From contig JBBMOL010000181.1 in NCBI GenBank assembly GCA_037954665.1, positions 1,240,001 to 1,304,000 of the forward strand: a DNA stretch of 64,000 nucleotides, read 5' to 3'. Shown piece by piece: positions 45,651 through 57,398 of the stretch. The notes under the pieces were generated by a model. That model was not told where the DNA came from. It ran no database searches and saw only the letters and a list, made by a program, of their open reading frames with translations. This DNA comes from Laguncularia racemosa (Eukaryota; Streptophyta; Magnoliopsida; Myrtales; Combretaceae). The position numbers and the translations under genes were made by a program. How positions within the stretch are numbered: position 1 is the first letter of the stretch; every line of letters starts with the position of its first letter.

Positions 45651-46762
45651 ACTCCTTGTGTGAACCTTTGGAGGCATCCTTTGTTTTTTGATCTTTTGAA
45701 TCATTAGAATTCCCTTGGGGACTTTAGGATTTTATCTTCTTTTTAAATTCTTTTACATTTCATGTTATTCTAAATTTTATTTTGAAGAAAGAATGTTATT
45801 GAAGTTTGCTTTCGATTGAAGAAGTTTAGGAATCAATTTGGAAGATTGAAGTTTTACAAACTCTTGAAGATCATAGCAATTGTTCATTTATTTAATTTTC
45901 TTCTATACCATTTATCAGTTTATTTTTTTATTATTTAATATGAATTCCATTGCATTTATTTACTTCAATTGTTTTCATGCAATCCATACCATAATGTTCT
46001 AAATCATCCTTGTGGGAAACATGATGAAGCCATAATTCAAACTAAAATGATCATTGTATTCATGTTATAGGACATATAGATATACGGAATTTTCATATAA
46101 GAAGTCCTGCTATGAATTGTATTTTGTAATTGAAATCAATGCATAGGAATTTAAATGACTCGAAAGAGAAATTTAGGTTTTATCAGGAATTTCTAAGTAA
46201 GATTTAATAATTCATGCGGAAGCAGCGTTATTGAATTTTATTAGAAATTGACCTAAGTGTTTCATGCAATATTTTTATTAAATTTTTCACTAAGGGATTA
46301 GGAAAAATTATTTTAAAGATATTAGGCAATCATATAATTGGGAAATTTATTATTGTGAATTAGAATCCTCCATCGATTTTAATTAGCGGGAGCTATTAAA
46401 TTAAATTAGGGTAATGTTACTTTAAAACTTGATAAAGGATTAAGGTTTTGTCAATTTCTTGTGAAAATCCATATAGCTATGAGTTATTATAACATGAAGG
46501 CAATATGATTAGTAGAATTAGGGTGGAATCTATTTCCCACCATCAATTCATCCTTTTTCAAACACAATTCCCTATTCATTCACATTTGATTCTCATCAAA
46601 TATCATTACCTAAATAATAGTAGAAATTGATATAGGTCTATTACTTAATCAATCTTCGTGGTTCGACACTCTTCTCTCACTATATTATTTGATCCGATCC
46701 AGTACACTTGCCGGTATTTATTCACGCTCATTTTATATCTCTTTTTGTGTGGATCAAGTTTT

Positions 46763-46780
46763 TGGCGCCGTTGCCGGGGA
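46763..46780 (+). other. Primer-binding site of element D
   Basis: TGGCGCCGTTGCCGGGGA, six bases after the LTR end; complementary to the 3' end of tRNA-Asp, as in Athila-type elements. Confidence 0.9.
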
Positions 46781-46884
46781 TTGATTAATATTAGACCATC
46801 TTCAGATTCTATTGTTAATTTAGGCGCAATTATTTTGTTATTTTTTTTTTGTGATCGTTTCCTGTTCTCTTTGAGGTTCTTTTT

Positions 46885-49593
46885 ATGCGCAAGAGTAGAA
46901 GTGTTGAACTTCTACCAATTAATCTTGAGATAGAACGTACCTTGCGACAACTGAGAAGAGAGCAGAGAAGAAAGAAAGAAGAGAACATGGCAACTGAGAA
47001 CAACAATCGGATTCAGGGTGTTGGTAGAGCACTTCGGGAATACACGGTACCTGTTTTTTCAGGTCTTGCAATAAGAAGACCGACAACGCAGGCTAACAAT
47101 TTTGAGTTAAAACCAGCACTCGTTCAAATGGTTCAATCAAATCAATTTGGAGGATATCCAAATGAGAGTCCTGATGAGCATATTGCAGTATTTCTTCAAT
47201 ATTGTAATACAGTGAAAATGAATAATGTATCTGATGATGTAATTAAGCTATAACTTTTTCCGTTTTCACTTAGAGAAAAAGCTAGGGCTTGGTATAATTC
47301 ACTACCACAGGACTCTGTAACCACTTGGGTTGATCTCTCATCTAAATTTTTAAGGAGATTTTTTCCACCAGCTAGAACTGCTAGGTTAAGAAATGACATC
47401 ACAAACTTCACTAAGTTTAGTGGTGAATCACTTTATGAAGCATGGGAAAGATTCAAGGAGGCAATCAGAAAATGCCCCCATCATGGATTACCAGATAATC
47501 TCCTTATTGAGATTTTCTATCTCAGTTTAGATGAGACATTGAGATCTCTGGTAGATGTTGCTTCTAGTGGTGTACTAATGAGTAAGACATATGATGAGGC
47601 TAGTGCTTTGATTGATGAAATGGCCTCTAGTGCACATAATTGGCAATATGAAAGAGGTAAGTCTAGAGTGGCGTCTGCCAATGACATGGACACCTTAACA
47701 GCTTAAATTTCAGCTCTTACCGCCCGAGTAAGTAAACTCACCTCTGCACCTTCTTTTAATGTTAATCAAATTTCTTGTTGTGAGTTATGCTTAGGACCAG
47801 ACTCAACTCTTGAGTGCCCATCTGGAAACTTCTCCTCCTCATCCCATGGAGAGCAAGTAAATTTTGTCAACAATTTCCAAAGAGGTAATCAAGGACCTTA
47901 TTCAAACACCTACAATCCAGGGTGACGTAACCATTCAAATTTCTCATGGAGAAATGATAACAACGCACTTAAACCACCTGGATTTCAAAAGTAAGGTCCT
48001 AATCATAATATCCCCCATCAACAATATCCTAATCATAATACCTCTTCTCAGCAAGGTCAGTCTAAAATGGAAGAACTCATGATAAGTTATATGCAAAAGA
48101 TTAACACAATGTTGCAAAATCAACAAGCCACCATTAGGAATCTCGAAAATCAGCTTAGTCAAATGTCTCAACAGTTGAGTAATAGACCATCTGGGTCTTT
48201 ACCTAGCAATACTGAGCAGAATCCTAAGGGTGTAAATGCTATTATGCTAAGAAGTGGTAAGGAATTAGTTGATAAAAAACTTGAGGAAGAAGAGGTTAAC
48301 CTAAAGAAAGATAAAGGGAAACAAAAGCAAGAGGAACCAAAGCAAAATTCACCAAAAGTGAAAGCATATATTCCTCCTATTCCTTTCCCAGGAAGGTTGA
48401 AGCAACAACAATTGGATTCACAATTTGCTAAATTTTTAGAAGTCTTTAAAAAATTGCAAATTAACATCCCTTTTGTAAAGGCACTTCAACAAATGCCTTC
48501 ATATGCTAGATTCATGAAGGATTTGCTCACCAAGAAGAGAAAGATAGATGGGAATGAATCTGTAATGCTTACAGAGGAGTGTTCTATGATCTTACAAAAG
48601 AATTTATCCAATTTGCCAAGAAAACAAAGAGATCAGGGAAGTTTTACTATTCCTTGCACTATTGGTAATTTTCATTTTGATAAAGTACTTATAGATTCTG
48701 GTGCAAGTATAAATTTAATGCCTCTGTCCATGTTTAGAAAACTAGGACTTGGAGAATTTAAGGAGACGCACGTCACCTTACAACTTGCGGATAAAAGTGT
48801 CAAGTACCCAAAGGGTATAGTAGAGAATGTCTTAGTAAAAGTGGACACATTCATCTTTCCAGATAACTTTATAGTTCTGGAAATGGAAGAAGATAAAGAG
48901 GTACCCATGATCTTAGGAAGACCATTCCTGGCAACAGGTAAGGCATTGATAGATGTGGAACAAGGTAAGCGGACCTTGAGAGTTATGGATGAAGAAGTTA
49001 CTTTCAATGTTTATGAGGCCATTAGGAAATTTGATGATTGTAAGTCTTGTTACACAATTGATATTATTGATGAAGTTTCCTGTGAGAATATTGAAAAGAA
49101 TGCAGGAATGGAGACAATAGAATCAGTTCTCAAGGATATAGATGAATGGAGTGATGATGAAGAACCAATTGAAGAATGTGTGGAAGATACATTAGAAATT
49201 CGAGCTCACTACTATGAGGAGCTAGGAACAAGTGAGAAGAAGCCAATTCCATCGTTGACACAACCCTCAGTGCTTGAGCTTAAACCACTACCTAGTCATT
49301 TGAAATATGCATATCTTGGAACAAATGATACTTTGCCAATAATCATTTCTTCTTCTTTGACGGGTGATCAAGAGCAACAACTTTTGGATGTTCTAAGAGA
49401 GCATAAGGAAGCTATCGGGTGGACCATTGCTGATATTAAGGGAATTAGCCCTTCAATTTGTACTCATAGGGTATTTCTTGAGGCTGAGTGCAAACCTACA
49501 GTACAACCACAAAGAAGACTTAACGCAACTCTTAAGGAAGTTGTAAAAAAAGAAGTGCTTAAATTGTTAGATTCAGGCTTTTTTTTTTTCTAA
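46885..49593 (+). pseudogene. Element D gag and aspartic protease
   Basis: One frame from ATG at 46885 to 49593 with four early stops (47251, 47704, 47923, 47992) and then 508 open codons. Gag blocks: FELKPALVQMVQSNQFGGYP, LFPFSLREKARAWYNSLP, WVDLSSKFLRRFFPP, GESLYEAWERFKEAIRKCPH. A Gln- and Lys-rich linker follows, then GVNAIMLRSGKEL and the protease V-L-I-D-S-G-A-S-I-N-L-M-P (about 48687-48725) with an intact D-S-G, and VPMILGRPFLATGKALIDVE. A TAA at 47704 falls in TA*ISALTARV, where Gln is expected. The frame ends in a T run at 49580. Gag packages RNA; protease matures the polyprotein. Confidence 0.93.
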
Positions 49594-50330
49594 TTTCTGA
49601 TAGTAAATGGGTTAGTCCTGTCCAAGTTGTACCAAAAAAAGGTGGTATGACTGTAGTAAAAAATGAGGCTAATGAATTAATTCCCACTCGCACTGTAACT
49701 GGTTGGAGAGTCTGTATAGACTATAGAAAATTGAATGATGCTACCCGCAAAGATCATTTCCCCCTCCCTTTTATAGATCAGATGTTAGAAAAACTTGCAG
49801 GGCATGATTATTACTATTTTTTAGATGGTTACTCTGGTTACAATCAAATCCATATAGCACCTGAGGACCAGGAGAAAACTACCTTTACTTGTCCCTATGG
49901 CACATTTGCTTTTAGGAGAATGCCCTTCGGTCTTTGTAATGCACCCGCTACATTTCAAAGATGCATGATGTCCATATTTTCTTACATGATAGAAAATTTT
50001 ATTGAAATATTCATGGATGATTTTTCTATTTTTGGGAAGTCATTCGAAGCATGTTTGACAAATTTAGGATGTGTGCTTAAGAGATGCAAGGAAACTAATC
50101 TGCTTCTTAATTGGGAAAAATGCCATTTCATGGTAAGAGAGGGAATAGTCTTAGGGCACAAAGTATCTAAACAGGGAATTGAGGTTGACAGGGCAAAAGT
50201 AGAGGTGATAGAGAAGCTACCACCACCTACTATAGTAAAAGGAATCATAAGCTTCTTGGGACATGCTGGCTTCTACAGGAGATTTATTAGGGACTCTCTA
50301 AAATCTCAAGACCTCTTTGTAATTTATTAG
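49594..50330 (+). pseudogene. Element D reverse transcriptase
   Basis: Continues in another frame after the T run. Blocks: SKWVSPVQVVPKKGG, WRVCIDYRKLNDATRKDHFP, FLDGYSGYNQIHIAPEDQEK, FAFRRMPFGLCNAPATFQRC and palm I-F-M-D-D-F-S-I-F-G (about 50009-50038), Asp pair intact. LNWEKCHFMVREGIVLGHKV and FLGHAGFYRRFIRD follow, after which a one-base shift (near 50295) sends the frame to a stop at 50328. Preserved blocks and few substitutions match a young copy. Confidence 0.95.
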
Positions 50331-50334
50331 AAAA

Positions 50335-50875
50335 AGATTCTGCCTTTGTTTTTTATGATAATTGTTTGTAGGCATTTAATCTATTGAAGGAGAAGCTCAC
50401 TACTGCACTAGTGATTGTTGCACCTGATTGGGAGCTTCCCTTCGAGTTGATGTGCGATGCTAGCGACTATGCTGTAGGAGCGGTACTTGGGCAAAGGAAA
50501 GATAAGTCATTTCATGTAATATACTATGCCAGTAGAACCTTAAATGAGGCCCAAAGGAATTATGCCACAACTAAAAAAGAACTTTTAGCAGTCATATTTG
50601 CATGCGATAAATTCCGGCCTTATCTAATAGGTTCTAAATCATAGTATATACTGACCATGCTGCCCTTAAGTATTTATTTGCTAAAGCTGATGCTAAACCT
50701 AGGTTAATTCGATGGATTCTACTAATGCAAGAATTTAACCTGGAAATTAAAGATAAGAAGGGAATTGAAAATGTGGTGGCTGATCATTTATCCCGTCTGG
50801 AATCTAATTGTTTTGATTCACCTATTAATGAAAAGTTCCCTGATGAACAATTGCATGTAGTAGAAGTCTAAGGAT
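50335..50875 (+). pseudogene. Element D RNase H
   Basis: LLKEKLTTALVIVAPDWELP, then FELMCDASDYAVGAVLGQRK (Asp of the RNase H site), YYASRTLNEAQRNYATTKKE and LLAVIFACDKFRPYLIGSK (50384-50644). A frameshift near 50640 moves into IVYTDHAALKYL, LIRWILLMQEFNLEIKDKKG and VVADHLSRLE (to about 50805). A TAA at about 50869 (EV*GLPW) breaks the link to integrase at a place where Gln is expected. RNase H removes the RNA template. Confidence 0.92.
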
Positions 50876-52169
50876 TACCTTGGTATGCTGATATCGTTAA
50901 TTATTTGGTTAGCAAAATCACTCCATATGGTTTATCCTACCAACATAAAAAGAAATTTTTACATGATGTGAAGTTTTATTTTTTGGATAAACCATATCTC
51001 TTTAAAAATTGTGCTGACCAAATAATTAGACGATGCGTACTTGAAAGTGAACAGCTTAGCATTATACAACATTGTCATTCTAGAGAGGCAGGAGGTCACT
51101 TTGGTGTAGAAAAAACGGCAGCTAAAATTTTATCATGTGGATTTTATTGGCCTAGGTTGTTCAGTGATTGCAGGAACTACATCATGTCTTGTGCTCAATG
51201 TCAAAGGACTGGCAACATTTCTAGGAGACACAAATTACCACAAAATAATATACTTGTAATTGAGCTTTTTGACGTTTAGGGAATCGACTTTATGGGTCCT
51301 TTTCCCTCATCTTTTTCAAACAAATATATTCTTTTAGCTGTTGATTATGTTTCGAAATGGGTAGAGGTAGTTGCACTACAAACTAATGACAGTAGGGTTG
51401 TCATTAAATTTTTGAAAAAAATATATTTTCAAGATTTGGAGTACCTAGAGCTATAATAAGTGATGGGGGAAAACATTTTTGTAACAGGCAATTTGAGAAA
51501 TTATTATTAAAATATGGAGTTACTCACAAAATTTCCACCCCTTATCATCCACAAACGTGTGGACAGATTGAGGTATCCAATAGGGAAATTAAGCGAATTC
51601 TAGAAAAGACTGTCAATGCATCCAGGAAAGATTGGTCTTTAAAAATCGACGATGCATTATGGGCTTATAGAATAGCGTTTAAAACCCCTATAGGATTGTT
51701 ACCATACAAGATTGTTTTTGGTAAATCGTGTCACTTACCAGTAGAGCTCGAGCACAAAGCATACTGGGCTATTAAATACCTTAACTTTGATGAGAAAGCT
51801 GCAGGTGAAAAAAGATTGCTTCAACTAAATAAGATGGCTGAATTGAGAGAAGAAGCATATGAAAATGCCAAAATTTACAAAGAACGAACAAAGCGATGGC
51901 ATGATAAGAACATTATGAGGTGACCATTTTTCCCTGGTCAAAAAGTCTTACTATACAACTCTCGCTTGAAGCTATTCCCAGGTAAGTTGAAATCACGATG
52001 GTCTGGACCCTTTGAAATTGTTAATGTGTTTCCTTATGGTGCAGTTGAGTTGAAGGCAGAAGACAACCGTACTTTCAAGGTAAACGATTTTCTTCTCAAA
52101 CATTACTATGAAGGGGAAAATGTTGATAGAAATGCCACAGCTGTGGATTTAGGAGATTTGAGAACTTGA
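50876..52169 (+). pseudogene. Element D integrase
   Basis: HHCC zinc finger HCHSREAGGHFGVEK ... YIMSCAQCQR (about 51070-51210); core Asp in GIDFMGPFP (about 51280), Asp in IISDGGKHF (about 51452-51480) and Glu in VSNREIKRIL (about 51573-51602); then DWSLKIDDALWAYRIAFKTP, YKIVFGKSCHLPVELEHKAY, FFPGQKVLLYNSRLKLFPGK and a C-terminal FEIVNVFPYGAVEL to 52169. Lesions: TAG in FDV*GID (51277, Trp expected), a frameshift in the A run near 51415, TGA at about 51921. Joins cDNA to the target. Confidence 0.94.
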
Positions 52170-52322
52170 ACTGGAAAAGTCGGGCTAACGACTATAAACT
52201 AAGCGCTTCATGGGAGGCAGTCCATGCTCAATAAGTATATATACTAGTATTTTAGTTTCGTTGATATAAAAAAAAATTAAAATTAATTAATAAGAAAAAA
52301 AAATTGTAAAAAAAAAAAAATT

Positions 52323-52582
52323 CAAGGTCGAATAAAAGTCATCGGCTTTAAGTCGGCCTAAACTCTTGGTACAAATAAAGGCCGGCGGCGTACAGGTACA
52401 GGGTGCCGGCCTTTGTCTAGTTTTTAGACATTGGCCAGCTCATCTCCCTCTCTCAATTGCTCTTTTTTTTTTTTCTCTCTCGTAACTCACTTTTTCTCTC
52501 ACGATATCTCTCTCTCTCGCACTTCTCCTCTCTCTTTAACCTATTTCTTCTTCACTCTCCTCGTGCATTCAAGACATTCCAA
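52323..52582 (+). promoter_or_regulatory. Putative internal promoter and leader before the env-position ORF
   Basis: The interior repeats the LTR's GC-rich motif: CATCGGCTTTAAGTCGGCCTA (52341-52360 region) resembles the LTR unit at 45510-45535, and GGCCGGCGGCG...GTGCCGGCC follows at 52380-52412. Then comes a CT-rich stretch (about 52442-52570, CTCTCTCTCG-type words) like a plant 5' leader. No clear TATA box was found. Inference only: the motif arrangement mirrors the LTR promoter. Confidence 0.5.
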
Positions 52583-53355
52583 GTAAGTTTCCTTTCTTCT
52601 TCTCTTTAAGTTCTTTCTTCTTTGCTTATTGGAGTTTGCTGAAAATGTTGTTCATGTGGGTTGTAAATTTCGGATCACATGCGGAATTGATGGGATTGTT
52701 TGATTGAAGTTGTTAGTTTGATGATTTTTCATGTAGAAGTCGGTTATTATACTTGCATGTTGATGGGTTATAGTGATTTGTGTTTGATTCATCAGAAACC
52801 CATTTAGTAAATTAGAAATTTGGATTTAACCAATTGTGTAAAATTGTTAGAATTTGGGGCTTTTGTGCTTTAGAGAAATGTAACTACTATTACTTAAAGT
52901 AGTTATGGTTAATTTTGAGTTCTTGTGTCATGATTAGGAGATGCTGCAAATTAAGTTCATGAATGGGTATATTTTGCAAAAAAAAAAATAAAAAAAATCA
53001 GATTGCATAAGTCTAGAAGAACCTTGCTGCTGTTAATTACATGATTATTCTTTCACTACGTGTTAGAGTATTTGCATAGCTTGAAACTCATGTGTTCTCC
53101 TTTTCCCGCGTATTTTCGAAAAGTCCCACTTTGGTTAAAATATAGGCCGCATAACTTAGGCTGCCAGCCTTTAATTTCTAAATTGCAAGTGTAATTGACA
53201 TAATGAAACTTCTATGCTTAGGCAATTGCTGGTGCTTCTGTAAAGATAAACCATGAGTGAAACATGAACATATTGGCATGAGTGAAACATGAACATATTG
53301 GCATGAGAAGTTTAATTGAGTTAGTTAATCAATGAACTAACATCACTTTTTGTAG
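52583..53355 (+). other. Putative leader intron upstream of the env-position ORF
   Basis: A good donor CCAA|GTAAGTTTCC at 52583 and an acceptor ACTTTTTGTAG at 53355 lie three bases before the ATG of the env-position ORF. The 773-bp intervening DNA is T-rich with no frame. Athila-type elements are known or suspected to express their third ORF from spliced RNA. A 25-bp tandem repeat (ATGAGTGAAACATGAACATA unit, 53252-53306) is inside. Confidence 0.55.
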
Positions 53356-53357
53356 CA

Positions 53358-54500
53358 ATGCCACCCAAAAACTTCCAGCCTAGGAGGAAGAAGCAAAAGA
53401 CCTCTGAACCATCAACTTCAGGAACCCAACCAAAGTTCCTACTTTCCAATCAAGAATATGCAAAGGAAAGGAAGAAAAGGTTTGACAAGATGACAATCTT
53501 GAATCATCAATATCTAGATTGGACGGTTCTGCAGGAATATGGCATGGATGAAATATTGCAACAGATAGTGGCAAATAAGGCTTGGTTTCAGCTCTTCGAG
53601 ATAAAGGAGCCAACTCATAAAGAAGTTACAATTGAGTTTTTGTCCACTTTGCAGATAGAGAAGGATGACAGCATCGCCATGAATTTTCAAGCCTATGAAG
53701 AGATTCACAGATTACGGTTGAATCAAATCGGGTTCTTCTTAAAATTTCATGATGAACCAGAACTTGAAGAAAATTCAACTAACACCTGGCCTGAAGGAAT
53801 GAGTGCTAAAATGATGTGGTTTTAGATGATTCATCCTAGACGAGATGATTTCGTGCCTTCAAAGTCTTTGGCTTCTAGTTTTGCTGCTATAGAGCACAAG
53901 TTACTCCACCATATCCTTGCTCACACAATCTATTGTAAGAAAACTAGTCATAGTAAGGTGACTAGTTTTGATATGTTTTACCTCTTTTGCATGATTAATG
54001 ATTACAAAATTGACATTGGTATAGAGGTAGCTACTTTTATGAGCAGACAGATTGAGGATACAAGGACACAATTCATTTTGTGTGGAGGATATATAACTGC
54101 CTTATTGAAAGGTATGAGGATTTTCAGAGATCCTATTGATGATAAGGGAATAGAGTGTAAGAGGATTTCTTTTGCACCATTCAGAGGTTGGGAACTCACC
54201 AAGGTAATCCACAGGCCTAATTCTCCCATTGATGAGGAGGGAATTCATGAGGTCCCTTCCACTAATAGACCCTTAGGTTCTTAGTCTACCCCTCATACTA
54301 GCAGTTATGAACAGTTGAGAAAAGACATAAAAGAAGTCAAGAAAAAAGTTCATAAAGAGCGGAAAAAGAACAAGAAATTTAGGACCACCTTGGTCAATAT
54401 GTTAAAATCCGCAATATCATGTTTTCATCCAGCAGTCGCAGAACATTTGGATTATGAGACCTCAAGTGAGGTCTCCAGCTCTGAGTCCGACAGTTTTTGA
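53358..54500 (+). pseudogene. Element D env-position ORF (Athila ORF-1-like), two stop codons
   Basis: A single frame of 381 codons from ATG (MPPKNFQPRRKKQKT) to TGA at 54498, interrupted only by TAG at 53823 (WF*MIHPRRDD) and 54282 (LGS*STPH), both where CAG is the simplest ancestor. It resembles the third ORF of Athila elements: a central SFDMFYLFCMINDYKIDIG and VATFMSRQI region, a Lys-rich coiled segment (KDIKEVKKKVHKERKKNKK, about residues 324-342) and an acidic Ser tail. I see no signal peptide or strong membrane span, so an envelope role is not supported by this copy. Its biological role is unsettled in the family. Confidence 0.85.
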
Positions 54501-55852
54501 ATTTCTTCTCTATTTCTTTGAACTTTGATGATTGGTTTGTATGGATTTTGTTAAGCACCCACTTGTTGGGAAGACTTGTGATCTATGAAATTTTGCTTTT
54601 AGTCTTTTATTTTATGGTTATGAAACAGGGACGACAGACATTTTGGAGGAATTTTCTTACTAATGAACAACTTTACACCAGGGAAGTACCAGTGTTTCAA
54701 TTTTTGCATCGACATTCTTTTCCTTAATTTTGTGCTATTATAGGAACAATGAGGACATTGTCCAATTTAAGTGTGGGGAAGGAATTATAAATGTAGAAGT
54801 ATAATGATTGATTGCACACATCATGAGCTTACAATTCCTATGCTTTATTTATGTCCTTAAGTGTTTATCATCAATGAAATCTTGAAATTGACTTAGACTG
54901 GTGCCCCACTCGCCAATTGTTGTGACTAGTTTACATAGTTAAAATTTAATAGTAAAATCTCTAGAGAACGGATTTACCCTATGTTTAGCCTTTAAATTTG
55001 AGATTGAGTCCTTAAGTTGAAAAAAACAAGCAAGTTTACTTCAAGGAAAAATTAGCTGGGATAAACTTCTCTTGAAATTTCTTTGAGAATACCTTAACAC
55101 CTAGTGAAAGAGGTAAAGGAAATATTTTACTTAGTGATCCCTTATAAAAATAGTCTTAACTAATATTCATTTATGCAAAAAATAAAAATAAAAAAAATAA
55201 AAAAATAGAGCCTTTACTCCAATGACTCAAGAAAGTGAGTTAAGAGTATCCAATCTTAAATGTTAGTGTGAGGAAGAGTTCGTAGGGGTCCCTTTAAAAC
55301 CTGGTCACTTAAGCGATGAGCCTAGGATGTGCCGACTCAATGAACTCACAATAACGAGAAGGGCAGAAAGGAAAAAAATTAGTACCTTAATGAAAGCCAG
55401 GTTGACATGGGCGAGCTTTGGCCCCTTAAAGAGTGAAGTCTGACTCCACTGTCAATTAAGGCAAATAAAAAAAAATGTGAATATAGGACAATAAGTGAAA
55501 TAAAGACTAAATTAAAAAGGGAGAAATTCTAGGGAAAAAATGGATACCATATGCTTTCACTTTTTGTTATCTTGTTTAGAGAAGTAAAATTGAGGGAGAT
55601 TATACTTGCTAATAACCAATGAAGTTTAAATGAATGTTTTTCCTTATGGACTAAGTATTTTTCTTTTGATTGTTAAACACTAGGATTAAAAATCTATTTT
55701 ATTTAGATTAACTACTAAATTTCAACTAGATATACTAGTTACAAGTTTCAGTATGGTCAGAACAATGGGCACTAGAAGTTCAATGACGAATTTCTCTTGT
55801 TTAATTCAATTATTTTGCTTGAGGACAAGCAAAAGTTCAAGTGTGAGGATGT
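54501..55852 (+). other. Element D 3' spacer and polypurine tract
   Basis: Untranslated spacer between the env-position ORF and the 3' LTR. The open stretch 54497-54727 is short, hydrophobic and without support. GTGTGAGGATGT (55841-55852), preceded by AAAAGTTCAA, serves as polypurine tract directly before TGATAAG. Confidence 0.75.
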
Positions 55853-57398
55853 TGATAAGATCACATTATACTTATATTTTCTTCTGGATTTATATTAAAT
55901 TTATTTCAATATTATAAGAAAATATAAAGAAATGGTATTTAATGGTGTTTATTGTGAAAATTCACGTTTTGAGGAACTGAAAGTAAATTACAAGTTAATT
56001 GGAGGAGTTTTTCACAAAATTGAAGAAGCAAGTGAAAGATTGCATTGAAGGCCGCCGGCCTTAGGTCGACCTACTACTGAAGGCCGCTGGCCTACATTAA
56101 ACTGGCCTAGAAAGAAACCATCATAACGCATGAAAGCCGCCGGCCTTGAGCCGGCCTACATTGTTTCTTGGATATCCATTGCGAAAATCTCTCCAAAATC
56201 TTATCTTGATTAATTTGCTGACTCAATTCCTCGTCAGATCAGCCTTATCCTCCTCCTCTTTGGATCTATAAATAGACCCCTTGTGTGAACCTTTGGAGAC
56301 ATCCTTTGTTTTTTGATCTTTTGAATCATTAGAATTCCCTTGGGGACTTTAGGATTTTATCTTCTTTTTAAATTCTTTTACATTTCATATTATTCTAAAT
56401 TTTAGTTTGAAGAAAGAATGTTATTGAAGTTTGCTTTCAATTGAAGAAGTTTAGGAATCAATTCGGAAGATTGAAGTTTTACAAACTCTTGAAGATTATA
56501 GAAATTGTTCATTTATTTAATTTTCTTTTATACCATTTATCAGTTTATTTTTTTATTATTTAATATGAATTCCATTGCATTTATTTACTTCAATTGTTTT
56601 TATGCAATCCATACCATAATGTTCTAAATCATCCTTGTGGGAAACATAATGAAGCCATAGTTCAAACTAAATGATCATTGTATTCATGTTATAGGACATA
56701 TAGATATACGGAATTTTCATATAAGAAGTCCTGCTATGAATTGTATTTTATAATTGAAATCAATGCATAGGAATTTAAATGACTTGAAAGAGAAATTTAG
56801 GTTTTATCAAGAATTCCTAAGTAAGATTTAATAATTCATGTGGAAGCAGCGTTATTGAATTTTATTAGAAATTGACCTAAGTGCTTCATGCAATATTTTT
56901 ATTAAATTTTTCACTAAGGGATTAGGAGAAATTATTTTAAAGATATTAGGCAATCATATAATTGGGAAATTTATGATTGTGAATTAGAATCCTCTATCGA
57001 TTTTAATTATCAGGAGCTATTAAATTAAATTGGGGTAATGTTACTTTAAAACTTGATAAAGGATTAAGGTTTTGTCAATTTTTTGTGAAAATCCATATAG
57101 CTATGAGTTATTATAACATGAAGGCAATATGATTAGTAGAATTAGGGTGGATTCTATTTCCCACCATCAATTCATCCTTTTTCAAACGCAATTCCCTTTT
57201 TGCGCATTTAGTATAATTCATTCACATTTGATTCTCATCAAATATCATTGCCTAAATAATAGTAGAAATTGATATAGGTCTATTACTTAATCAATCTCCG
57301 TGGTTCGACACTCTTCTCTCACTATATTACTTGATCCGATCCGGTACACTTGCCGGTATTTATTCACACTCATTTTATATCTCTTTTTGCGTGGATCA
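55853..57398 (+). repeat. 3' LTR of element D
   Basis: 1546 bp. GC-rich units at 56048-56162 and TATAAATAG at 56267-56275. Ends GCGTGGATCA followed by the ATTTC duplication. Confidence 0.95.

Larger units (their letters stand above)
45249..46756 (+). repeat. 5' LTR of element D
   Basis: 1508 bp, TGATAAGATCAC...TGTGTGGATCA. It lacks about 25 bp present in the 3' LTR near 57200. Carries the GC-rich promoter motif and a TATA box listed separately. Confidence 0.95.
45249..57398 (+). mobile_element. Element D: nearly full-length Athila-like Ty3/gypsy retrotransposon
   Basis: A 12.15-kb element with 1.5-kb LTRs (45249-46756 and 55853-57398) and exact ATTTC duplications (45244-45248 and 57399-57403). 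Primer-binding site TGGCGCCGTTGCCGGGGA (46763-46780) is the Asp-tRNA type used by Athila elements. Order gag, protease, RT, RNase H, integrase, long spacer, env-position ORF fits Athila. LTRs look about 95-97% identical apart from short indels, so it is the youngest large element here, yet pol has several stops and frameshifts. Confidence 0.95.

Noticed and set aside
54497..54727. Hydrophobic 76-codon open stretch after the env-position ORF
   Set aside because: Short, starts inside the preceding stop region and has no conserved features; probably chance.
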